Shown: positions 38,761-52,694 of the stretch, in pieces | How the letters are laid out: each line of letters opens with the position of its first letter | How positions within the stretch are numbered: position 1 is the stretch's first letter | Assembly: GCA_026168455.1 (NCBI GenBank) | Contig: CM047427.1 | Span: 15,467,505-15,531,504, forward strand | Direction of reading: 5' to 3' | DNA length: 64,000 bases | From: Theocolax elegans | Taxonomy: Eukaryota; Arthropoda; Insecta; Hymenoptera; Cerocephalidae | The notes under the pieces: model-generated | The model's database searches: none | What the model was told of the DNA's origin: nothing | The model's input: only the letters and a program-made list of their open reading frames with translations | Translations under genes and position numbers: made by a program

Positions 38761-40299
38761 TTATATGTCACTGAGGTCAACAGCATCCACTCGAGATGAA
38801 ATTTTTTCTTCTGTAGAAGGTTCTTCTGACTCTTTTGGTTCAATTTCTTTTGGAATATCTAATTTGCTCCAAGACCCAGGTTCTTTTTTCCTCAAATTAA
38901 TTTCAATTTTTGTTGGTAGCATATTGACAGAACTAGCTTTTACATCCACTATCTAAAATACAATTATTTATGTAATGTATTTTACTTATGATTATAAAAA
39001 AATTAATTTAAAAATACATACTCCTCTTAATTCTATATCTAAATTATAATTAGAATCCTCTTCTGGGAAATGTAGATTAGCTGTTAAGCGAATTGGATTC
39101 AATTTTACAAATGAAGACTTTGGATTATATTTTTTAGCATAAATGGAAACTATCACATGAGTTCCTGTTTGATGCCAATCCATTCTACATTTAATGTTTT
39201 TACTTGAACTCTAAAAATAAAAAGTATTCATGAATATATTACTTTAAAGACAATTAGAAATAGGTCTAGAGTTTTCTCTGCTGTACTCCAAAATTTAGAT
39301 TTCTAAATAAAAAAAATGATCGAAAATTAAGGAACTTCATTAAATACTAGTATTATTAAAACAATATATCTTTTTATTCATTTATTTTTAAAAAATTTAA
39401 ATATTGAGCAGTCTTTTCAAATTTTGTTAAGTACAATGGTGAAAACTTTAGACTCATCAGTTAGAAAATGTTTTATAAAAATAATAAGATTGTAAAGATG
39501 AAATAAATAATTGATTGTACCTTTTGAACCCACACATGTTTGCCTTGCTTACATCCAGGTTGTTCCAAAAAATTTGCAAAATCTGTAGTCTTTTTTTGAC
39601 AACACGACCAATATTTTAAACCTTCATGAAAGATTGGAATACCAGGATGGTGCGTGCATGTTTCGTCATTAGAATTTGGTCCTTTGTAAACATCTTTACA
39701 AGAATTATTTTTACAAGTTTGCCCTATAAGTATTATATTATCATCAGTACTAATGGTCTCTAGTGCAGTAATTCCTTCAATTTGTTCTAAAAGTTTTGGG
39801 GAAATAGTTGGAACTAAAATAACTTGTGGAGTATTATATGCTGGTCTTTCCAATGGTTTAATGCTATTCAAAGGTTTAACAATATTTTCTATAACCTCAT
39901 TTGCTTTTGATTTATCAACTACTGGTTTTTCAGGTTCAGGTGGTTTAACATTTGAATGTTGCGATTTTGTGCATCCTTTAATGTTTAAAAATTCTGAAAA
40001 ATCTGAACACTTTTTATTGCAACACGACCATCCTTTGTAAGTATCGTGAAAGACTGGAAATCCTGGGTGATGTTGACAAGCATCTAAAAATATTAAAAGT
40101 TTTACTTGTAGATTGATAAGTAATATTATTTATAAAAAAACATATTTTTTGTTGTATAGAAGTGCATTTATAAAAATGCATGTGTAAAAAAGAAAAAAAA
40201 GAGTCAAAATATATCAGCACCTTCTTTATTATCCTCGTCATTATATCTTTTACCACAACCACGATTATAACAGATTAATAAATCTGTATTATCCGACAT
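38761..40299 (-). CDS. CHORDC1: CHORD domain-containing co-chaperone (CHORDC1/morgana)
   Basis: Coding exons on the minus strand: 40299-40221, 40083-39521, 39210-39022, 38952-38761. They give 1,023 nt and 340 aa (human 332). Two CHORD zinc-binding domains are evident: about residues 10-70 (CYNRGCGKRY, ACQHHPGFPVFHD, GWSCCNKKCSDF, GCTKSQH) and about 145-211 (TCKNNSCKDVY, TCTHHPGIPIFHEGLKYWSC). A CS (p23-like) domain follows at about 220-305 (RMDWHQTGTHVIVSIYAKKY ... GSWSKLDIP). The family binds HSP90 and regulates centrosome duplication and ROCK kinases. An AATAAA signal on the minus strand lies at 38725-38730, 31 bp past the stop. The start is shared with a head-to-head promoter facing WDR3. 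Confidence 0.95.
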
Positions 40300-40862
40300 T
40301 TTATAACTTACTTATTAAGTTTAATACTTTATTTTAAAATATTTGATCTTTAAGCGCGTTTGTATCTACATTCGTAGCATTTTACACAAAGATTCTAGTA
40401 AGTTCGAATTCGAAAATAAAACTCCTTGGTATATGTATAAGTATATGGGTATAGTATAGCCATTAACACAGTTGTAACTTGTAAATTGTAATACTTGTAT
40501 TTTGTATTGCTTCTGCCGACTTTAACTCCGCCAAACGGCAAAGGAAAAAATTACATACTCGCGCAGTCGCCGCAGTCGCGCATGGTGTTTTAAAAAAAAA
40601 AAACAACGTGTGAACATTATATAGGTTATGTTAGTAGTAATATATAATATATATGAAATAACACACACATAGTAGTATAATAGCCGTGTAGTGAATAAAG
40701 AAACCACGTGGTTTCTTGTTTAAAAATTTTACACATGATTGTATAATGTATAACATAATAAACAACTTGAATTTTAAGAAATTTACAATATAAATTTAAA
40801 TGCAAACCATTGATATTCCAGAGTTTTTATTTATTTAATTAAACAGTATAAATAACATTACC
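40300..40862. promoter_or_regulatory. Bidirectional promoter between CHORDC1 and WDR3
   Basis: About 560 bp separate the divergent start codons. A CpG-rich core at about 40555-40585 contains tandem GCAGTCGC words and CGCGCATGG. A perfect 20 bp palindrome centred on CACGTG lies at 40698-40717, about 150 bp before the WDR3 start. This arrangement fits a shared housekeeping promoter; the factors involved are inferred only. Confidence 0.6.
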
Positions 40863-43800
40863 ATGGGTATTACAAAGCAGTACTTGAGATTTGTGCCTAG
40901 TGGAAATGTAAATATAATTGCAAATCCAAATTGTAATGCAATATTTGTCACATTAGAAGGTCAGGAAGGAAGATTTGTAGCTGTTGGTGCTTGTGAGCAT
41001 GTTTATATTTGGGATCTTCGTCTTGGAGAAAAGGTAGTATTTTTAAAAGATAAATAAATAATATATTTAAATTTTACTTCTGATAATGTATAATTATACC
41101 TTAAATTAATTACAAGGTTCAAGTTTTATCTGGTGAAACGGCTAATGTAACGTGTTTAGCTGCTTCTCCTAATAAAAGGCACATTGCAGCTGGATACGAC
41201 GATGGTTCTGTTAAAACGTTTGACTTGCGTTCAGCAGAAAATATGAGTGTATTTGTTGGTCATCGTTCTGAAGTTACATGTTTAGCTTATGATCACTTAG
41301 GTCATCGTTTAGTATCAGGATCTAAGGTATTTTATTTTTCCTTTCATTAATAAAATTTATTTTTATTGTTACCAATTTAGATGTTACATGTTACATTAAA
41401 TTGTAGGATACCGATATTATAGTATGGGATGTAGTTGCAGAAAATGGAGTCTGTAGATTAGTCGGACATAAAGGAGTTATTACAAAAGTTGCTTTTATGC
41501 GTGATCACAACATTATTATTAGTTCCAGTAAAGACACATTTATTAAGTTTTGGGATCTTGATAATGAACATAATTTTAAAACTCTTACTGGTCATCGATC
41601 AGAGGTGAAATCAAAATTTAAAAATTATATTTCATATCTCAGAAACAATTGTAAAATAATGAATGTTATAGGTTTGGGGTTTTACATTAGTTAAAAACGA
41701 TGAATATTTAGTAAGTGGATGCAATGACAGAGAATTGTATATTTGGAAAATTTATTTTGCCGATGATGTGAAACTCGATGGACAAAATGAGTTACCTATC
41801 TTAGAATTAGACGATGAAGATGCTGACAGTGATATGGTACACACATTTTTAAAATGTGCTATCATATTACTTCTTTCTTATTAATTAATAATTTAAAATT
41901 GCAATTTGTTGTTTATTTTAGAAATATCCACTAAGGTGTGCAAAAATTGGTAATATTGTAAGAGTTGGCAAAGGTCGTATTAATTCAATAACAGTAGATT
42001 ATACAGGTAGAATTGTTGGTTGCCATGGGAATGATAATGTAATTGAATTATTCTACTTTTTACCTGAAGATCAAATAACAACTAAAAAATCGAAACGACT
42101 AGATAAATTAAAAAAGAAAGCAGCTAGGTAAGAATATTAATTTTTAAAATATTTCTTTTTATCATTGTTGTAATTATAAATTACATTGTATATATATATA
42201 TGTATGATTTTTTGTAGCAAAGAAAAATTGCAAGAAGCTGAAATGAATACAATTTTGAAAGATCAAATTAATAGACTGCCAACAGTTAAAGTTTCTAATA
42301 AAGCTAAATCAATAGATCTTATTATGGGAAGAGGAGAAGAAATTAGAGTAAATTATTAATCTTAATAATGTTAATATTTTTTAAGTAATTTTATTTATTA
42401 GAAAAATATTTAATTTTTCTCAGGTTTGTACTGTTGTAAATAACAATTCTATTGAACTTCATTCAGCAAAAATTGAAGAAAAAACTGAAGAACCACAAGT
42501 TTTGAGAATACTGAGTTCTCATGGTCATAGAACTGATGTACGTGCTGTATGCTTTAGTTCTGATAATTTAGCATTTGCGTCAGTTAGTGGAGATTCAGTA
42601 AAATTATGGAATAGGTATATCATTTTTGTTTTATTGAATTTAAATAAAAAACTAAGGAGAGTCATAATTTTTTTATCTTTTTTACATTTTAGACCAACTT
42701 TATCATGCTTAAGAACAGTTGAATGTGGATATGCATTAAGTGTTACTTTTGTACCTGGTGATAGGCATTTAATTGTAGGACTTAAAGATGGAAAGATGTT
42801 AATTATTGATATTGCATCAGGAGATATACTAGAAGAAGTGCCAGCTCATGAGAGTGAATTATGGAGTGTAACGTTATTACCAACCCAGGTACTGAGAAAT
42901 TTATTTTAAGTTAAAATTAAAACAGCTTATAATTTTATATTAAAAATATTCAAATATTTACAGAAAGGTGTGGTGAGCGGCGGTGGAGATAAAACAGTAA
43001 AATTTTGGAATTTTGAACTTATACAAGATTCTGAAAGTGAAAGTAAAGCAAAAGTACTTTCTCTTTTACATTACAAAACTTTAAAATTGGAGGAAAGTGT
43101 ACTTTGCGTTAGAATTAGTCCTAACAATAGATTTGTGGCTTGTGCATTACTAGATTCAACAGTTAAAATTTTCTTTCTTGATACATTTAAAGTAAGTATA
43201 ATAATTATTCAAAACATTGCAACTAAATGCATAATTAATGATATATAAATTTGTATATAAATTAACAAAATTATCAATTTTATATTTTTAGTTTTTTGTA
43301 TCACTTTATGGTCACAAATTACCAGTACTATGTATGGACATCTCTAGTGATTCCACACTGATTGTAACCGGTTCTGCCGACCGCAACATTAAAATTTGGG
43401 GCTTAGATTTTGGTGATTGTCACAAATCACTATTTGCACACGATGATTCTGTAACTGGAATAGCTTTTGTACCAAAAACTCATTACTTTTTTACTTGCGG
43501 TAAGGATGGCAAAGTTAAAGAATGGGATGCCGATAGTTTTCAAAAAATTGTCACTCTACAAGTAAATATATGAATATAATTTTTTTTAATTCAATAGTAT
43601 TTAAAAGAAAATATAAATTTTATTAATTTTGTTTATCATCAGAGTCATACTGGACAAGCATACAATTGCGCAGTATCGCCAAATGGTACATACGTTGCTT
43701 CTTGTGGTTCTGATAAAGTTATACGAATATTTCAAAAAAGTCAAGAAATTTTAGTTCTGGAAGATGAAGCTGAAGAAGAGAGAGAAAAACAAGAGAAGGA

Positions 43801-44715
43801 ATTAGTAACGGGTGAAACAACAGCGGTTTATGGGCAAAAGACTTTAATTCTACCTACACGAAAGACTGTAAACAGTGAAAAAGCGGTAATATATTTTAAT
43901 ACTTAATTATTATTTTATACCGTTTGCAATTCATTATATGAACTAACTCATTACATTTATATTTAAATTTATTTAAGGCTGAATTACTACTCGAGTGCTT
44001 GGACATATGTAAAACTTACAGAGAAGAATGTTCAACCGTTGTACCACCGAATCCAATGCCCCCTTTGCCACTGCTAATGCAATCGTATAAATGTAACACT
44101 GTTGAAGAATTTTTACTTGAAACTGTAAAGCGAATTCGTGCGAGGTAAAACATTAAATTTATTTGTATTTAGTTTATTGCAATACATTCTTTTTTTTATT
44201 AATCTGCAATATTTATTATTTAGCGATTTTGACGAAGCTTTGATGCTACTTCCATATTCAGCAGCTTGCGAGATTTTAAAAATGTTGCCTGAATTATTGA
44301 AAAGTCAATATCAAGCGGAAATAATATCGAAACTTACGTTAAGTTTAATAGAAGCTCATCACGGACCACTTGTTGCTAGTCAAGAACTATTGCCATACAT
44401 TGAAGAAATTAAAACACTGGCCTTAAAACAAGTATCCGATTTAAGGGTAAGTAGCATTGGATCATTTTAATAATGCATCCTACTGTGGAACATATTTTTA
44501 AATTCAACAATTAATGCGTGAAACAATACTTTATATATACATTACTCTAGGATATAGTTGGATTCAATCTCTATGGAATGGCTTATATACAGCGAGCAAT
44601 CGAAGAAAAAGAAGGAATTCAATTATTTAAGGAGGCTACTAAAACTCAAAAGAAAAAAAATAGCAAAAGGAAAAATAAAGAAAAAGCTCTTAAAAGAGCT
44701 ATTATGACTTTATAA
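40863..44715 (+). CDS. WDR3: WD repeat protein 3 / Utp12 (small-subunit processome)
   Basis: Coding exons: 40863-41033, 41117-41326, 41407-41604, 41672-41836, 41922-42127, 42218-42347, 42424-42614, 42693-42888, 42964-43191, 43292-43561, 43643-43885, 43978-44144, 44224-44446, 44551-44715. They give 2,763 nt and 920 aa (human 943). WDR3 is the Utp12 component of the UTP-B complex, which acts in the nucleolus on pre-18S rRNA. Evidence: the start [10 protein letters not shown]; two tandem beta-propellers of WD repeats (for example [52 protein letters not shown]); an acidic and lysine-rich linker; the C-terminal Utp12 helical domain (about 745-880); and a basic [12 protein letters not shown] tail. 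A poly(A) signal AATAAA is at 44760-44765. Assignment is secure. Confidence 0.96.
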
Positions 44716-47700
44716 TAGATGCGTGGAAAAATGAAAGCTTGTACACAATATTTGTAAATAATAAATATAATTATTTTTTACATAAATAAAATCAATATTT
44801 TTATCGAATTCATTTATCATATCTATATAAAATTTGTATACCTGATCATAAAAGAATAAGAGTAAAATTAGTTTATATAATAAGAAATAAAAATTTTCAT
44901 ATTAAATACCTATTGAAAGACATAGTCAATCGTTTTACGATACATTTTTGAAACGTCAGGTACGGATTAATCGACAAATCGAGTTATTCACTAAAAAAAC
45001 ACCAATAAACACTTATCAAAAATGATAGTAATGGTTTTCTATCGGTATTCGTAAACGTCCTTGAAAATACGTAAGTAAGTCAATGCCGATATTTTAGGTA
45101 AACGGCTGGACACCTGAATGAAAAGGAAAGTGAAATACAAATCTGACCTCGCAGTCCTATAGATTAGGATGCATGAATATTAAAATTGTTTATTTATAAT
45201 TTTTTTTACTTTAAATGTCTTTTCTTTTTCATATTTATTCATAATATCTACTAAATTTATTTAATACTATAACTTTATGATACATATTACATTAAATAAC
45301 TTTCAAAGTTTTATTGTCATGCAATAATATCAATGTATTATTCACATATTTTTAATAATTTATAGTATAGTTTAATAAAATTAAATATAAATTTACATTG
45401 ATGTAAACGAATGTAAATTTATACAATTAAATCACACTTAGTTAATCATTTAAAGTTTTCATGATATTACAAAACTTTTAAATTACAAAATTTGTTACTT
45501 TCTGTACAAAACCATATCCCCAGGTTTTTTGTATATTGATGTGCCCTTGCACGTCTGACAGAGATGAAGATCATAGTCTATACGCAGCGAGTTATAAGTT
45601 GGTCGATTCGTATATCCGATTATATCTATTTTATTTTACATTTAATGTTTAAAAGTATAAAAAAGGTATAAAACTTAAATTCGTAATCCGATTAAGACAA
45701 ATAAAAATTTAATAGGCAAACTAGTTGATTTATTACATTAATTAAGAAAATTCGTGAATCATAAATATAAAAAAAACATTGTGTCGCTTTTAACATATTG
45801 TTAATAATGGTTAGTAAAAAAAAGTTAAAAAAACTTTAAATATAGATAAACGTAAAAATGTTATTTTTATATTTAATTAAATATTTATAGATAAAAAGTA
45901 CGTTACATAATTATAAAATTCACTCTATCGAACAAGATACTTATACTTATTTGGCAATTTTATTTACACTTGAAATTATTTGACCACGTAGGAAACTCGT
46001 AACACGTAAAGTAATAAATTTCTTCAAACATTGCATGGTAATAATTAAAAGTTTGTTTACATTTTAGATATATCTATACAAGCGTGTACTATTTATTTCA
46101 GGGACTCGTTTTACGTGCTCGATATATCTAACATTAAGATTATTTGGAATACAATATTATAGGTGTAATAACATAAAAAAATTAAAAAAGTTATATAATT
46201 TATCTAATTTTTAAATGAAAGTCTATCGTTGTTCATAATTTTTTATTTTATTTATTAATAATAAATTCGGATAACAACGTACGCGTATATATAATTAAAA
46301 TACGATAATAATTTAACGCGTATCACCGATTAAAATTGAATTAACAAGCAGGAGAAAGAAAAGACTATTAGTGCGTATTTTATGACAAATTATATAGAAG
46401 CTTACGGCAGAACCATTTTTCACGTAAATTAAAAAATTTGTTTTTTTTTAACTATTAACGGGTGTATTAAAGATGCATATCGACTAGTCAACATTAATGA
46501 ATCATTTCACTCTGCTAATACGAGGATGTCGTGATAAACGCCCTTGCTACTAAAAGCACGTAAGACAAATATGTATATGATGTATATATGTATAATAGTT
46601 CATATACGTCTGTAACCCGAAAAAAAGGATCCATAAAATTTTTTGAAGCACGACGCGCGGCAAGTGTAAAAAGGAAATTCGTCACTCTTAACTAAGTAAT
46701 AAAGCGTACATTATACTCTGTCATCGCGATGAAAGGGACAATCAAGCGTTTTAAATGTAAAATTACGCACGTTTAACAATTCTCTAAAAAATTAATGTTC
46801 TAGCTGCACAAGGTAGGTACTTAATAAAAAAAAATAACTTTTCTCGTCGTATAATATGGTTAAACAAATACGCGATCGTACATAGAGTTTGAGCCTTTAA
46901 TTGGGTTTACCGTTTAAAACTTTAATTTAAAACTTGTTGGTCTATTAACTATTCGAAACTTTGACGTGTGCATTCGTTAATAACGCATAAGGCTCTACGT
47001 CTATAATATACGTACATTTTCTTCGATTTAGTATATACGTAACATGGATATTTAATATACACTGTGTATTTTGTTTAAATCGTAAAACGAAAAATTTCAA
47101 ACGCGATATTAATGGAAATTCTAAAAATAAACAAACTTTTATTTTCCCTTTGATAATTATATTGAGAAACAGTGTGTAATCTGTAATTTCTTTATACATC
47201 GTACGTATTAAATTTAAATATTTAATGACTGTGTCGATTTTGCGTAAATTTTAATCTCAACGCTCTCTATTATTTCAAACGAGTATTTATAAGAATACTT
47301 TATACACAACAACGGGAAAGCATAGTTGAAAGTTATCGATTAAACCATTTATTTAATTTCAACGGTTAATTAAAATAATCGAACGGATATTTATCGTTTG
47401 GTAAGGCTATAATACTCGGAATTACAACTACAGCGCACAATTTATTCACGTTGTTAGTTAAACATTTCTTGGTATAAAAAGTATATACCTATAACTATAT
47501 CGAGGCAGGCGCCAAAAATTATGTATATCGCGTGCCTATGCGGGCGTCGTTACACGTATCTTTAGTGACGTCGCTATAGATTAACCACAGTCCGATTACC
47601 AGTTTACAATGAAAATTATATCTAAATTTTTAACTGGAATATCACGCGAATTACAGTGCAGTGAATCTACCACTGGGAAAATTGATGGTTAGTTAATTAA

Positions 47701-48239
47701 ACAGGAGGGTGTACGAATATCAAAAATTTAAACGTGATTAAGATATTTACCGTTTTCCTTTAGTATAGGTATTGTTCGTAATAACATTAGGATTTTAGTT
47801 ATTTTACTTTACGTCAACACGTGTGCCAATCGCACTTAATTTTCAAATTAATATAGACGGGAAGAAAGATTAGTAAAATACTTGTTTGCCAATTATATAA
47901 ATAATGTATTTATTTAACAGAAAGTTAAATTAATCTACTATACGATTTCTAAATTAATTTTAACGTATATATGTATATTGAACGGTTGAATTTATACTTA
48001 TATACCAAAAAATGGTAGTAGGTAAAAACGAATCGGGCAAAAAAGAGTGTAGGTAGAGTTATATGTACGAAAAAAGGTGACGGAAGGAAAGGTTCAAGAA
48101 ATGATAGGCGGTCCTTGGCCTCTAAATCGCGAAGGTTCAAAATGCGTCGAGGCGTATATAACAGATGTAGACGGCGAGAGCGGAGCGGGTCGTGCCCACG
48201 TAGAGAGAGACGTATAGACATCGGTTCGGTGACGTAAAT
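44716..48239. other. Non-coding region downstream of WDR3
   Basis: After the WDR3 poly(A) signal no further exon was recognised on either strand. The sequence is AT-rich; a somewhat more GC-rich patch with GGCAGGCGCC lies near 47505-47575. Short open frames lack splice context and family features. Confidence 0.45.
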
Positions 48240-48690
48240 CGTTAGACCGAGTTAAAAGATCGATGGTACCGGGCGAAAATTTCGCCCTCCGTCGCGCTCG
48301 CGCGCGCGCGCGGTTGCGTCGCCGCTGCACACACACACGCGGCACGGGGGGTAGCAGTCGACTCGTTTCGTTCCGCAGGGAAAGAGAGGGGTAAGTGAAA
48401 TACTTGTACATCCGTCGCGCAGTTTCCTCGAGGAACTCGAGATGGCCGAGACGCGACGTGGTCGTGTCTCCTAAAGACCTTCCCACGACACCTTTTCATC
48501 CCAGGAACTTGGAGGACGAACTGTACGCCAACCGGAACGAGAAAAATCGTCACTGTCATCGAGGGGTATCGACGCTAATCACGTGTTCCCGCATAAATGC
48601 CAAGTTGGACCAACTCTCCGTATATAATGAAATTGCAGCTTCTCGTCATCGAGACTGATTACTGTTGGAGGAAAGCTTTACTTAGGTGAG
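48240..48690 (+). promoter_or_regulatory. CpG-rich island with splice-donor motifs (possible 5' exon)
   Basis: This 450 bp patch is much richer in GC and CpG than its surroundings (for example alternating CG near 48297-48312). It has a good donor GTAAGT at 48391 and another GTGAGC at 48686. No coding similarity was found in any frame. It is best read as a promoter with one or more 5' non-coding exons of a gene whose coding part is outside the window, on the plus strand if the donors are used. This is inference. Confidence 0.4.
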
Positions 48691-51600
48691 CCACTCTCCT
48701 ATATATAGCTAGATTTATGCTATACAGATATACGATTATTCATACATACGTAACTGTACATGTATACGCATACGCGCGTGATCGATTTTTTTTCTTTCGC
48801 TTCATTGAGAGACCGACGAAGACCTTATCGTTTTGGTCAATGGGAAAGACGAAGGGTCGTTTTATTTTTGGTTGTATTCATCCGAATCGATACCTCAGTG
48901 GCCGCCGCACCTTTCAACAATTACACTTCAAATCTGTCGAAATAGATTGTGATCGATCATTCCTATATACATATATACATATATATTTGTATGAGTACGT
49001 CTGTGTATTTATACTTACCGCGTCGATCTCCTCGTTATTTATTGCACTTCAGATTATTTTATTTTTCTTCATTATTTAGACATCGATCGACCCGGTTAGT
49101 TTTATCCCGCGTATACTTTTACTTTTACTTCGTATACTTTTTCCTTAAATTTGACAATGACTTTGAAAAATAGATTTTCTTTTTTTTTAATTTTTATAAA
49201 TATTAAGGACATTACATATCTTTTACAATTTTAATAAGAATTACATTCAACATTATTACGCATAACACGTTTTTTAAATTTTGAATTAAACAACGACAAT
49301 ATATGTATTATAATAATAAGATAATAAATATACTTGGTGTCAATTATAATTTATATATAAAATATTAACTCGATTTAAATAAATATTTATTTATTACACT
49401 TGTATAGAAGTTCAACGAATTATGGTACGTACAATTGGTAGTAGGGTCATTTAATTAAACTTTATTTCTTCAAATACTTCTCTTTGAATTCCTTACATTT
49501 TTTTCATCTGTATTTCGACTGTTTAAGTATTACTATCATTTTTGTCTTGAATTCTGTACGAATTAATTTATTAACAAAACTGTAAATTACAAAATAAATT
49601 AATATAAAAGCATACGCTTTCGCAATTTGTACGTATTTCAATACGCATTATACATTGTATTTAGAAAAATAAAGCAAAAAGGGTTACTTCAATTAGTTAC
49701 GATTTAATTAAGATTTATAAATATATACTGTACTGAATAAAATGTTGAATTAGACTATTTCATTAAAAATATACGTTGACTATAGTATAGAATAAATACA
49801 AGAAAAATATAATTTGCGACAAAATTTAAGAGATTTAGACAAAGAATATTCAATTTTTATTTTCTTGATAATAAAACGTTATTGTTTACGGAAAATCGAT
49901 ATACCTACGCCCTTATACACATTCTCTATATACATTGTCGAGTCACTTAGTAATGATAAAAAAAAAGAAAATTTGCAGAGTGTTTATACAAAAAAGTAAA
50001 GGAAAGGGAAAAAAATTGGACAAGAAAAAGAGCAAATGGAGTCTAAAAATAGAGAGCCAAAGAGTCGCCGTTTGCTTCGTACAATAGAATAAATTTGTAT
50101 ATGGCGCCACGTCTCTTTTTCTCACAACTTAATCAATTTTTCTCCAGTCTCTCTCCCTCTCTTTTTTTGATCGGGTCGTTTGCCAAGTAATCCATTTGCT
50201 CAATTTCACGAAATCTCGATTAGGTTTGCCAAAAAATTGTTCAGGACGTATATCGCATTAAATGAAATTAAAAAACAATGCGTTTATTGATTTTATGTAA
50301 CAATATTTATATATGTGTTACATTACCTTTTTTTTTTATAGAAAATCATTATTTATGAACTTGCAGATTATCGCGAGGGTTAAAAAGTTCAATAAACTAT
50401 TTTCCTTTTTTTCCAATAGATAATGTTCACTTGAACTTTCCAGTAGGATATAATTATAATTGAAGGTCTTTATAAGGATTTATATAACGACACGTATAAC
50501 GCTGTATTAAAATAAAAAAAACAATATTTAAATATATACAAATATACTTACATGTAATGTTATTAAAAATATTATTCAAAAAGATGAATTTATCGCTTAG
50601 TGATGTGTATAAATTTAATAAAGTGTTTAACTGTCTATCCGTAAAAGGTGCTTTCTCATAATATAAAATTAGATTGAGTCCGGATAGACCGTTAAACGTC
50701 TTATTAAATATATTATTGTTTACACAAGTGCATGAATAAATAAATTTATTCGAATGAATAGTATACATTTTATATTCAATAATCGGCGTGCAGTTTTCAT
50801 ATAAATTGCAAGTACAAATCTATTTTTATTACGGTTTAACGCGGACGTTTCATAAATAGCGAGAGATAAAAATCGTAGAAGTGTATAGTCCCGAGCGTTG
50901 CGGTTTAAATGGCTTAAATCAAATTCAAATTTATTTGTTTTTATAAAAATTACACACGTATAAATATATATTTCAATTTCGTTGGTTTGTCGAGCATATT
51001 TATGACAAAAAGAAATGTATTAACGTTAAAGATTTACATCTATAATTTCTCTGGCTAAACAATAACATTGAAAAAAGGAAATTATCTGCATGGAAATATA
51101 AAATTCAACCTTCGTAAAAAAAACTATATATATTCAAAACATGTTCACAAATTTTAATTAGCTCAATTACACGAACACGGCACAAATTTCAAGTGTAATT
51201 ATTATAGTATATAAAAAGTCACACAATACGTTTCCGATAATATCGTTAACTATACACGCTTATATATATTATAATGATATTAAACATCTGTATATATACA
51301 TTAAGATTTTCGTATATAGATACGCGCTAGATACTCGATGTCCGCAATCTATTCCCAAAGAAGACATTTTTACGATGACTCGTAAAAGGAGTAATCAATT
51401 TTCATTAAAATTTTCAAGATTGCGCGAACTTAGTATAATGTGATGTACATACTCGCATCTCGTTGATTAATTAAGTTTTCGAAATGTTTAACCTTGTTGC
51501 ACAATGCAGATATTCAATAATAATATCGACGAAGCTGAGAGAAAAAATCTATTCAGAATACGAGTACGATTACGTATCGATTTTTCTGTATCCGGTTAAA

Positions 51601-52238
51601 AATCGTAAATTTTGATTAATTGTTTTTATCGGGAAACGCACATTGACTTGAGATAACAGTTTGTATAGAACATATATACGAGTAATTGCAAATAGGAGGT
51701 CAATTTAATAAAATAAAATTCTATACGAAATCAAGATGTTTAATCAACACTTTATTTCCGTAACAATGTGTAGACTAGACGATTAATTAATTTATCGGCT
51801 CAAGAAATATTTGCATTTCGTTCAATTTTGGGTGTACTTAAGGAAATTGCTACTCGTATATTAAGGGAATTTGCATTATTAAACGTTCAATTTGATTCGA
51901 TCGTCCCTTCGCTCCTAAATAATCAATTATTTCAGTGTTATATATAGACGTACATGTATGTATTTAACCTGTATTTAAGAATGTTTAATTAAATGTATAC
52001 ACCGCTTGTTGTTATAAATTATTGCGTCGTAAATTTATTTAAATTGACTCATTTTTGATGTTCAAGTACATCGTTTTATATTATGCACTTTGTTTTTGGA
52101 ATTTAAGTTCAGAAACTAATTATACAATGACATATTTTCTTTGTCTTCATTTTCGAGAGAACTTTCTTACGCTTTAACGCGGAAGATAAAAACCTCTCCT
52201 ACTAGACTTACTAGTCTGCGAAAGAATTATGTACTTAA
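48691..52238. other. Non-coding region, possibly intronic
   Basis: AT-rich, with no exon recognised. If the island at 48.2-48.7 kb is a first exon, this is intron. Only scattered TA runs and homopolymers are seen. Confidence 0.4.
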
Positions 52239-52694
52239 AGTCCTGTCGGATCTTAAAAGATAAGCATATATTTTATATTCATAAATATTATTTCTCAAAT
52301 CAATGAAATTATGTTCTAGAGTACTTTCCATTCGGTTCTTAATTCACAGAGAAAAAGTGTACTGAAATTTAAAAAACTATATAGCAAAGGAGGGATAAAT
52401 CATCCTGAATTGACAAAAATTACTATATTATATAGTATATTTTCCTAAACTATATTAATTTATGTTATATTATACTCCTATTTAATTTTATCATTAGGTG
52501 TACAGTATTTTTATTACTCTGAAAGGTTTGTCTCTCTCCTTTGCTATATACAGTTTTTTAAATTTTAGTGCACATTTTTCTCTGTGAATTAAGAACTGAA
52601 TGGAAAGTATTCTAGAACACCATTTCATTTATTTAAGAAATAATATTTATGAATATAAAAAGATATGTCTATCTTTTAAGATCCGAGAGGACTG
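52239..52694. mobile_element. Foldback-type inverted repeat element
   Basis: Arms of about 160 bp at 52239-52395 and 52533-52694 are inverted copies with high but imperfect identity, around a loop of about 137 bp. Shared landmarks include TTCTTAATTCACAGAGAAAA and TTAAAAAACT. No coding frame is present. This resembles a foldback element or MITE, and its transcript would form a long hairpin. Confidence 0.75.

Noticed and set aside
48094..48559. Overlapping 130 and 105 aa open frames on the minus strand
   Set aside because: They lie in a CpG-rich island where stops are rare, show Arg/Ala-rich composition from CG repeats, and resemble no family.
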